Source: Pelagophyceae sp. CCMP2097 (taxonomy: Eukaryota; Sar; Pelagophyceae). From it: a stretch of 13,267 bases of DNA. The notes beneath the pieces are model-generated. The model made no database searches. It had not been told where the DNA came from and worked only from the letters and a program-made list of their open reading frames with translations. Shown here in pieces: positions 1 to 6,854 of the stretch. The number at the start of each line of letters is the position of its first letter. Positions within the stretch are counted from its first letter, which is position 1. The stretch lies in NCBI GenBank assembly GCA_026770575.1, contig MU657590.1, positions 10,340 through 23,606 of the forward strand, read 5' to 3'. The position numbers were made by a program, and so were the translations under genes.

Positions 1-369
1 AATACGGAGGCAAAATCAGTTCAAAATCAAGGTAAGGAGGCAAATAAAGATTTTATCAAGTCCAAAATATTGGGGAAAACGCTTGTTCACGCCCTTGCAA
101 GGCGCCCTCCTCGAGGCTGATCATGTCACGGACACCCCGGGGGGCAGGGAGGCCCATAGCGACCACGCCCACCCCCGCAGGCGGCCTCTGGGAGGCACAA
201 ACTTGCGCCCATTGAGATCGGCTTTATCGCCGATACCCCTTGTAGAGAATTAGTAGATCTAGGGTTTGCGAGAATCCTCCGGGACCGCTCGAGCGGGTTA
301 AGCGGCAGGCCGGCCGCGGCGCAGGCCCAGGCCACACGATGTGCTGGGGCGCCGGCATGTCCTGAGTGC
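1..369. other. Upstream non-coding stretch
   Basis: No open frame here looks coding. The first 90 bases are AT-rich and the remainder is GC-rich. The stretch directly precedes the oxygenase gene and probably contains its promoter, but I see no TATA box or other recognisable element. Confidence 0.4.
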
Positions 370-1107
370 ATGCGCGTCCCCGCGCGTGTGCCCATGGAGG
401 ATGCCGGCTCGCACCACGCGCGACTCGCACCTTACACTTGCGAGCTGGAAGGCGCGTCGGGCGCCGTGCCCGCTTTGCTCGTGACGTTGCTGATGGACCA
501 CGGCTTTGCGATCGTCTCCTGGCATGCGTGGCCGGGCAAGGCCGTCGAAGCGCTGCAGGCGGGGATCGCCCAGCACTTGAGCCTGCGCAATCCACCAGAC
601 GTCAAAGGCCGGCGGTGCTTTTCGACCGACGATCGTAAATGGTACCATCTCGACGGCACGAACCTCGACGCCGACGACGCTTTACGGCCGCTCTTCGCTT
701 TAATGTTTTCCATTTGCGTGCGCTGCGTCGCCGCCGTGCTCTTACCGGAAGAACGGGCGCCGCACTCGCGCGGAGCTTGCGTTTTGGACGCCTTCTTTTA
801 CCCGCGGCGGTTCGCGCGCGAACGCGGCCACGCTATGGGGCCGCACGTCGACCCGGGCTTGGTCACGCTTAAACCGCTCTCTCAAGTCCAGGCGTTGGAG
901 ATTCTCCCAAGAGGCCGGACTCACTGGCTACGGGTTGAGCAGCGCCTCAACGCCAGTTTCGTCTTGTTCGTCGGCGACGCGCTCGCCGACGCGTCTAACG
1001 GCCGCCTCGCTCCTGCGCTGCACCGCGTCTCTCACGCGCGAGAGCCGAGAATCTCGCTCGTCTTCGAGCTCCGACCACCGCGGCCGCCCGCGCAAGAATA
1101 CGATTAA
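370..1107 (+). CDS. 2-oxoglutarate/Fe(II)-dependent oxygenase, isopenicillin N synthase-like
   Basis: An uninterrupted 245-residue frame. Enzymes of this family use Fe(II), O2 and usually 2-oxoglutarate to hydroxylate, desaturate or ring-close small molecules. The C-terminal half shows the family signature in order: HVDPGLVTL with the metal ligands H159 and D161, the segment FVLFVGDALADASNGRL that matches the usual GD-(A/x)-L-x-x-x-(T/S)-N-G-R region, the distal ligand in HRV (H218), and R227 in R-I-S, which normally binds the 2-oxoglutarate carboxylate. The length is short for the family (usually 300-350), and the N-terminal DIOX-N-like part is reduced. A second in-frame ATG at 394 has a better Kozak context (CCCATGG) and may be the true start. 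No signal peptide or membrane segment is visible. The gene is convergent with the fucosyltransferase-like gene. The substrate cannot be told from the sequence. Confidence 0.75.
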   Translation: MRVPARVPMEDAGSHHARLAPYTCELEGASGAVPALLVTLLMDHGFAIVSWHAWPGKAVEALQAGIAQHLSLRNPPDVKGRRCFSTDDRKWYHLDGTNLDADDALRPLFALMFSICVRCVAAVLLPEERAPHSRGACVLDAFFYPRRFARERGHAMGPHVDPGLVTLKPLSQVQALEILPRGRTHWLRVEQRLNASFVLFVGDALADASNGRLAPALHRVSHAREPRISLVFELRPPRPPAQEYD

Positions 1108-1608
1108 GTCGAATCGCCGTGATCTTGCGAGGCCCGGTCCAAAGGCCAGAGTCGTTTGGCCACGTCGCAGCCGATCGACCGCTTCACGTCTGATACGTGG
1201 TCTGCATCGCTTCGAGTGACGTGCCTTCGAAGATGCGTCTGGAGACGTCGCCTCCGGCGACTGCTTCTGCGTGTTCCAACGCGCGTCGCCCGGCGGCCCG
1301 CCGATCTTTCGATCGGATACGCCACGAGCTCCGACAACGACGCACCGAGGCCAGGGGACGGTCCTTAAGGCAACCTGTGGACGCTTATAGTCTCGTGGCC
1401 CTCATTGCGGGCTCCGCCTCGTCGGGGGCTCGCGCCTCTCCGACGACGGCGGCTTGCGGCTCCGACTCAAGGTAGGGTCTGCGTCGTCGGGGATCGAGGC
1501 CCGTGCCGCGGCGCCGCGCTCGAGTGTCCCGGGGCGTAGATACGCTTGCATCGGGCGGTCGTCGAAGTGGGCATGGCTTAGGGTGTCTTGGGGAGTCGCT
1601 GGACGTGG
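1108..1608. other. Non-coding gap between convergent genes
   Basis: About 500 bases separate the stop codons of two convergent genes. Short open frames occur on both strands but show no domain-like composition. It presumably holds both 3' untranslated regions; I see no clear polyadenylation signal or repeat. Confidence 0.4.
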
Positions 1609-3244
1609 TCAGGACTTCGCTCTGCGCTTTGGCACCTTTTGATCAGGTATATCAAAAAAGTCGTCGTCAGCCGGATCCACCTCCGCCTCGGGCAATCTGG
1701 CCGCGTGGGGATCCGACGTCTCCACCCACAACCGCCGCCCGATGACCGCGAACCTACAAGAACCGGGGTGCGACCCCAGAGCGTTTGTTCTCAGAGAGAG
1801 TTGGTTTGACAGGGTACCAAAAGGCGCGGGTACCAACGCAGACGTCTTGAGGAATTTGACGGCGCCTTGTTCCGTCCTGGCAAAGTCGAGGCCGTACCGG
1901 CCGACTTCAAAGTCCATAATTATGCCCAGGAATTCTGGCCTCATGGTCCGCACGAGTCTTCGCGTAAACGAGGCGTTGCTCCGTAGCGCGTCGATCCTCG
2001 TGACGCACCGCCGCGGCAATTGGCAGAGCTCGGATGTCGTGAGCAAGTCGCGCGACTCCTCGAGGTCGTACATGATGTACCTCGAGGAATAAAAATCACA
2101 GCATGTCCAGTCCCGGGGGGACTTATTTCCAACGTTTCGAGACGGCCCTTCGCCGCCCCGCCCATCGGGACGCTGAAGCGCGCAGCGTCATCGACGGCAT
2201 CTTGCCGATTTTGATGAGTCGTACGAGCATAGTGAGGACGGAACGCGCCACGGCCAAATTCCCTAGGGGAAGGTCCGGTGGAGCGCCCTCTTGGATGACG
2301 ACGTCGAAAGGCACCGTACGCTCCGCGCACCGTGTCCGTTGGTGTCGCCGGAGCGCAGGTGGACGGTGACGAAGGGGCCGAGGCTCGCCGCATACTCCTT
2401 CGCCTACGTTGCGCCCATCTCTGCAACGGCACCCAGGCCTCGCCACGACGCACAAAGTCGGCGATCTGCCGATTGAAGTGCGGCACGGCCAGCCGCTGCA
2501 CGAGGTCCCTGGCGCCTACGCAAAGAGATTCAGAGGGACGTCGGCGAGGTGCGCACGCACAGCCGCCGCGCGATATCATGTCCTTCCGCAGCGTGTCGAG
2601 GTCCTGAATACGGCGAGGGTCCGCGCGTATGCCCGTTTGGCCCCCACGGGTTAGGCCGCCCACGCCGCCCACAGCTCACAGCTCACCATGCGCAACGCGG
2701 AGCCGACGCGGACGATTCTGGGCTCCTCCGGGACCATTTTGCGCAGTTGTGCGGCGTTCAGGCCCTTGGTCCGCTTGCAGTTGACCTTGAACCCGGCGTC
2801 GCTGCCGCTCTGGAACGAGTTGATTCCACCGTCGTGCGCATGAAGCGTGACGTAATTAATCAGCCTCAACCCCGTCGGCTTCAGGTAGTCAAAGTCCAAC
2901 CCGCTGGAGAACCGCGTGGACTTTGGTGAAGCGGAGATGATGGCGTTGTAGCGTTGCGTGGCCTTTGTGGAGAATCTGGAAATCCATTTTACATCTTCAC
3001 ACTTGGGCCAAATTTCAATTCCTCCGGCTGCTGCGGTCCCAAACGCGTGCGTCAGCATGGGCGGCACGATTAGCGTGCGGTTCGTCGCGAAAGCGAGCCA
3101 GGCCGCTTTCTCCAGGCCGAGAAGCTGGTTGCCCATGCCGCTGTGAGTGGGGGCGAAGAGGAACTTCTTCCGTGAGACGCGGTCGCACTGCTGCCTCGAC
3201 GCGCAGACGGCCAAGACCAACAACAGCCGCGTAAGCGGCGCCAT
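1609..3244 (-). CDS. O-fucosyltransferase-like secretory glycosyltransferase, multi-exon
   Basis: Family members move fucose from GDP-fucose to proteins or glycans in the ER or Golgi. Exon 1 (3244-2687) begins with a hydrophobic leader, MAPLTRLLLVLAVCAS, followed by FAPTHSGMGNQLLGLEKA and NRTLIVPPMLTHAFG, which resemble the N-terminal GDP-fucose O-fucosyltransferase motif. Exon 2 is 2603-2561, exon 3 is 2515-2454 and exon 4 is 2403-2331. Exon 4 carries PFVTVHLRSGDT, matching the family's H-L-R-x-x-D motif. The exon 2/3 and 3/4 introns are 45 nt (2516-2560) and 50 nt (2404-2453), both GTGCGT...GTAG, and splicing them keeps frame. The next intron probably runs from 2330 to 2263. The last exon, roughly 2080-1609, contains SSRYIMYDLEESRDLL, like the I-Y-(I/V)-A-T-D strand. 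The join between about 2262 and 2080 is unresolved, and a frameshifted pseudogene remains possible. Intron 1 (2686-2604) has a tandem pair of GTGAGC donors. Confidence 0.65.
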
Positions 3245-3543
3245 CCCGTGGCCTCGTCCACGACACGCGTCGCGTAAAGCCCCCTCCCAATGGCCCTCGA
3301 TCGCTAATCCCGGAAGTGGACTCGAATTTTCAAGGGCTTGGGGAAGGGTCTTGAACGCCGTCCGCCCGCAAATGCAAAGACATGGCGCGAGGGTGCTTAA
3401 GTGTATGCGCACGGCCGGTATGTGCAAGAGATCTATGGACAGGTCGGAGGTTTGTGCAAGAGGAAAGATTTGCAATGGGTCAATGGACAGCAGGGCGATT
3501 CCTGGCGTGTGATTCGCGGGTGCCACGGTCGGGCGGCCGGCCG
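3245..3543 (-). promoter_or_regulatory. Probable promoter region of the fucosyltransferase-like gene
   Basis: This 299-base gap lies between two genes on the minus strand. It contains two identical 10-mers, TGTGCAAGAG at 3421-3430 and 3453-3462 (CTCTTGCACA on the transcribed strand), and two copies of ATGGACAG at 3435-3442 and 3483-3490. Repetition this close to a start codon suggests binding sites, but no known factor is recognised. Confidence 0.35.
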
Positions 3544-5277
3544 TCAGGAGGACCAGCTTATCTCGTCGCCGTTGAGCAGCTTCGTCTCCAGCGACTGCAG
3601 CCATTCCACGCGCCGGCCGTTGATGGCCAGGTGCCCTCCATAATTGCGGTGCTGCGCCGCGTAGCCGGCGCCGCGCCGGCCCGCGTCCATTTCCAAATCG
3701 TTCATCAACGCGCGGCGCACGTCGAACGCGTCCGACTGCGAGGCCACCGTCAGCACGCGCCCGCCGCGCGCGAGCACGAAGACGCGCTCCGACCGCAGCT
3801 TGGCGCCCAAAGACGCGCCTAAAGACGCGCCGAGCGCCGAGTCGTGGCCGTCGGCGTGGCGGCGCTTCAGGCGCACGTCGAGGCGCCGCGACCAGAGCGA
3901 ATCGTCTGCTGCCTGCAACTGCATCGCCTCGAGCGACACCGCCGGCGCCGCGCGCGACACACCGGGCACCGTGGGCCACGCAAACCCCGAAACCGGCGCC
4001 ACTTCCGCGAGCGCCGGCGCCGCGGCGGCAGCGGCCGCGCCGTCCTTGACGTCTTCGTCCTTGCCCTTGGAATAAAGAGCGTGCGCCGCGCTGCCAAACT
4101 CGGCCACTAAATGCATGGACCGCGTGCGGATCTGCACCTCAAAGGGGTATGTCTGGCCGTGCAGGCGCATCAGGGAAGTGGTGTGGATCGACTGGTACCC
4201 GTTTGGCTTTGGATTCGCGACGTAGTCCTTGGTCCTGTCCTTGATGGGCTGCCAAGTTTGTTGTACGAGCTTCAAAGCGTGGTAGCACAGCGCCTCGGCC
4301 TCGGCCGGCGCGTCGGGGTCCAACACGACGCGGAACGCAATCGTGTCCAACGGCGTCGCGCCCTCGTCCAAAGCTTCGCCGTCGTCTGCTGTCCGCCTCT
4401 TCTTCGCCACGTGCTGCTTGCGCCAGACCGAGTACGGCTCCTTCTCGCGCACGGAGACGCGCAAGGACGCGACGCCGTTTTGCAAGACGTCGTCCTCCTT
4501 TAAAAGCCGCCGGAGCCGCATGGACACGTCTTCCAAGACGACGTGCCGCTCGTCGCGCCGCACATCTAAATGCCCAAGGATGCGCCGCCGCGTCGCCGGC
4601 GCCAGCCGCTCAAACGCGGCGTCCTCCAAATCGGACTTGAGCTTGTAGAGGCCGAAGCGCTCCGCTAAAGGCGCCAAAACGTCTAGAGCGTCGCGCGCGA
4701 GCGACGACGGCTTCTCCGCCGCGTCGGGCTCGGCAGCAGCGGCCGTCGCGATCTCGTCGCGCAGAGCGCGCAGGCGGCGCACGAGGAGCAGCGGCAGCGC
4801 TCGGAAATCGGAGGCGATAGCTACCAACATGTGCTGCAAATTGTCCGCGTGCGTAGACGGCAGCCGGTGCGCAAACAGCCGGTGCTCGTCGTCGCCGTCG
4901 GCGTAAACCAACGGCGCCGCCTCGGGCGTATCTTCGCCGTCGGGGTCGAAGGACCCGCCGCCCCATAAAGACTCGCCCTCTGCGTCCCACCGCGCGTGCT
5001 GCAGCCGATACAGCTGCGACAGATTCGACAGGCTGACGAGGAGCTTGACCCACTCGGCGTCCATCGACTCGTCGTCGAGCAGGAGGCCGTCGCTCGACTC
5101 GTGCGCCTCGCAGAGGAGGGCTGCGGCGACGCACGCCCCGTCGCCGCCAAAGGGCGTCTGCATCAGGTAAGCAACCGACTGCACGCCGCGCGAGACGTGC
5201 TCCGGGCCGCGCGCCGTCGTCTGCGACCACGCCGACAGCAGCTTGGACGCCTGCTTGGCGGCCTTGACGACGCCGGC
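3544..5277 (-). CDS. RelA/SpoT homologue (ppGpp synthetase), main exon
   Basis: These proteins make and/or degrade the alarmone (p)ppGpp; in algae and plants they usually act in the chloroplast. The 577-residue frame resembles E. coli RelA from GPEHVSRGVQSVAYLM through ALDVLAPLAERFGLYKLKSDLE. The HD hydrolase site is degenerate: where active enzymes have LLHD this one has LLCE (5107-5112), and the later A-D-R site reads V-R-R (about 4777-4782). The synthetase domain looks intact: PYSVWRKQ, LDTIAFRV, RTKDYVANPKPNGYQSIHTT (RTKD at 4225-4236) and FEVQIRTRSMH (4123-4140). The C-terminus has a TGS-like segment (VFVLARGG through INGRRVEW and LLNGDEI) and then stops, without the helical, zinc-finger or ACT domains of bacterial long enzymes. 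An in-frame TAG at 5278-5280, preceded by a pyrimidine-rich tract, marks a 3' splice site. The first in-frame ATG (5163) would delete conserved residues, so an upstream exon is needed. Confidence 0.9.
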   Translation of the reverse strand, partial: AGVVKAAKQASKLLSAWSQTTARGPEHVSRGVQSVAYLMQTPFGGDGACVAAALLCEAHESSDGLLLDDESMDAEWVKLLVSLSNLSQLYRLQHARWDAEGESLWGGGSFDPDGEDTPEAAPLVYADGDDEHRLFAHRLPSTHADNLQHMLVAIASDFRALPLLLVRRLRALRDEIATAAAAEPDAAEKPSSLARDALDVLAPLAERFGLYKLKSDLEDAAFERLAPATRRRILGHLDVRRDERHVVLEDVSMRLRRLLKEDDVLQNGVASLRVSVREKEPYSVWRKQHVAKKRRTADDGEALDEGATPLDTIAFRVVLDPDAPAEAEALCYHALKLVQQTWQPIKDRTKDYVANPKPNGYQSIHTTSLMRLHGQTYPFEVQIRTRSMHLVAEFGSAAHALYSKGKDEDVKDGAAAAAAAPALAEVAPVSGFAWPTVPGVSRAAPAVSLEAMQLQAADDSLWSRRLDVRLKRRHADGHDSALGASLGASLGAKLRSERVFVLARGGRVLTVASQSDAFDVRRALMNDLEMDAGRRGAGYAAQHRNYGGHLAINGRRVEWLQSLETKLLNGDEISWSS

Positions 5278-5369
5278 CTAAAAATTTGAAAGTGAAACTG
5301 TTGCGGAACGATTCAAAAAAATAAAGGCAGAATTCTGAAGGACGACCGGAAAAGGCGCCGGGAGCGGAC
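5278..5369 (-). other. Probable intron of the RelA/SpoT gene, donor uncertain
   Basis: The acceptor is clear: an AT-rich, pyrimidine-rich run ends in TTTTTAG directly before the conserved coding frame. The donor is not. A frame-preserving candidate is AAC|GTCCGC at 5369 (92-nt intron). CCG|GTCGTC at 5346 would give a more typical 69 nt but shifts the frame. GTGGCA near 5450 is also in phase but gives a long intron. Confidence 0.5.
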
Positions 5370-5900
5370 GTTGGCGTCGGAGCCGAGCGTCTCCTTGACG
5401 CGGCGCCACGTCTCTTTTTCGACTGCGAGCTTGTCCCGCTCTGCCACCTCTGCGTGGTCGTCGAGCGTAGCGTCGCCGTCGGCGTTGAAGCCGTTGGCGG
5501 GGAAGCCGTGGGCCTGGAAGACTTTGGCCCACCAGGGCCCGTCGTCCGTGTCGTCGAGGTCGGCGGCGCCGGCGGCGTCTGCGACGTCGGTGTCGGTGAG
5601 CTGCGAGAGCAGGCTCCTCGCTTCGACCTCGCCTGGCCTTGCCAGGAGCTCGGTCCAGGTGACGCCGTCGCGGTGCTTCGGGAAGACCGATGCGAAGGCG
5701 TGGCGCGCCGCCTGGCCCGGCGAGGCGAGGGAGGAGCAGCCGTGGGCCGAGAGCAACGTCAGGAGCACCGGCGCCTTGCTGTCAAAGCTCCGAGACCGCC
5801 CTCGCCGCAGCGGCGCGACGTCGTCATCCGAGTCCGCATCTGCCCCGGCGCAGGCCGCGCCGCCGTCGCCCCCCGCCGGGCACGCGGCGCTCGACCGCAT
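5313..5900 (-). CDS. Probable upstream exon of the RelA/SpoT homologue
   Basis: An open frame of 195 residues starts at an ATG (5898-5900) and ends at a stop that would lie inside the proposed intron, so only about residues 1-177 are likely coding. It reads MRSSAACPAGG, then an Asp-rich stretch, then a mixed region with VTWTELLARPGEVEARSLLSQ and DKLAVEKETWRRVKETL. I recognise no domain. An N-x-D-x-D stretch (NADGDATLDDHAE) loosely recalls an EF-hand loop but lacks the acidic residue at position 12. Orientation and position, and the need for an exon upstream of the splice acceptor at 5278, support it being the N-terminus of the RelA/SpoT protein. No obvious signal or transit peptide can be claimed. 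It could instead be a separate small gene. Confidence 0.45.
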   Translation of the reverse strand: MRSSAACPAGGDGGAACAGADADSDDDVAPLRRGRSRSFDSKAPVLLTLLSAHGCSSLASPGQAARHAFASVFPKHRDGVTWTELLARPGEVEARSLLSQLTDTDVADAAGAADLDDTDDGPWWAKVFQAHGFPANGFNADGDATLDDHAEVAERDKLAVEKETWRRVKETLGSDANVRSRRLFRSSFRILPLFF

Positions 5901-6582
5901 CGAACCCGTGGCAGAATTTATTCTGGCTTACCCGTCTTACCCTCTCTCTCCATGGAAATTGTAAAGAATTTTCTAACTGGCAAAACTTTGGCGCGCTGAA
6001 TTGCACGCTCGACGCGTGGAGGTAGACGCGCTTTTCGAGCGCAGCGAGCCGAAATCGCTGAATAAATTTTAGGCCGCTCGTGTAAAAAGCCTTACCGGAC
6101 TTAGCTCCGGTTAACGGATCGAACTCCGTTTTTGCTCTCAAACTCCGAACTTGGAGGCACCGCCCAGCCGCGCACCGACGTCCCCTGGGGTCAAGAGTGT
6201 CGCGACGGACGCGCCACGGCGCCTATACCCTGGAACCGCGAGCCTCCTTCCCCTGGAGACGCGCGGGCTGTTTTCGGTGTGTCCGAAAATGGTCTCGCCT
6301 GAAGCGCTCTAACTTCGCGATGCGGTCAGTGGCATCCGATAAGAAGCCGGTTCCGCGGCCGGGACGTACCGCGCGTGCGCGCGCCGCCGCCAGACCTCGC
6401 CTGCCGGCTCGGGGAAGGCCGTCGGGCCTAGGCTCGGCAGCCCCACTTTAAAATTTGCGCGTTCGTTTGGGCGAAACTTGGCTCGCTGCGCTCGATAATC
6501 GCGCCTCGGGAGGTTCATATCAAATCTTAAGTACTGCACGCATGTTCCAAAGTTAAATTGCCAAAATTTAAAACGACATTCC
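5901..6582. promoter_or_regulatory. Divergent intergenic region of the RelA/SpoT and septin genes
   Basis: This lies between two divergently transcribed genes and should contain both promoters. It has AT-rich patches (5930-6000, 6450-6600) around a GC-rich centre. A 16-bp perfect inverted repeat, TCGAGCGCAGCGAGCC at 6035-6050 with its complement at 6480-6495, and a looser outer pair (GGCAAAACTTTGG near 5980 and CCAAAGTTAAATTGCC near 6549) suggest a decayed inverted-repeat element. No confident open frame or TATA box is seen. Confidence 0.4.
6035..6495. repeat. Inverted repeat pair, 16 bp perfect
   Basis: TCGAGCGCAGCGAGCC at 6035-6050 recurs as its exact complement at 6480-6495. A weaker pair lies outside it in the same order (about 5980 and 6549). 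Together they fit subterminal repeats of an old miniature transposon of roughly 590 bp, but no terminal boundary or target duplication could be fixed. Confidence 0.4.
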
Positions 6583-6727
6583 GTTAAACTTTGGGCGCGA
6601 GTATCTCAGCGCGGACCCCGCCCGCGGAGCTAAAGTTGACGGATCGTGAATGCTCGCGTCGAGGCGCGTCGACTCCATCAAACAGTTTGTCTCAATTCGA
6701 GAATCGTAATTTTGAAAAGCGGGTCTA
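6583..6727 (+). repeat. 145-bp dispersed repeat, copy 1
   Basis: Runs from GTTAAACTTTGGGCGCGAG to AAGCGGGTCTA. It matches 8813-8956 in the same orientation with about 21 differences by eye (about 85% identity), mostly C/T. The longest shared blocks are ATCTCAGCGCGGA and ATCAAACAGTTTGTC. It ends 127 bp before the septin start codon, so it may include promoter sequence. No inverted ends or coding frame is apparent. Confidence 0.8.
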
Positions 6728-6854
6728 ATTTACAGGTGTTGGGGGACTTGCAGGCAAGTGCACCAGAGTCAGATCGTCGACGGCGCGCGGGGGCCGTCGG
6801 ACTCCTCGGCGTTGCGTCTAGCACTCCTCGGCAGAGCGTCGGTTGGTTACAGGG

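Noticed and set aside
3245..3979. Extension of the fucosyltransferase-like frame upstream of 3244, into the RelA/SpoT gene
   Set aside because: That part is Arg/Ala-rich, overlaps the real RelA/SpoT frame on the same strand, and the signal peptide at 3244 gives a better start.
2549..4503. Several plus-strand and overlapping open frames of 90-146 residues opposite the fucosyltransferase-like and RelA/SpoT genes
   Set aside because: They are antisense shadows produced by high GC content and show no domain-like sequence.
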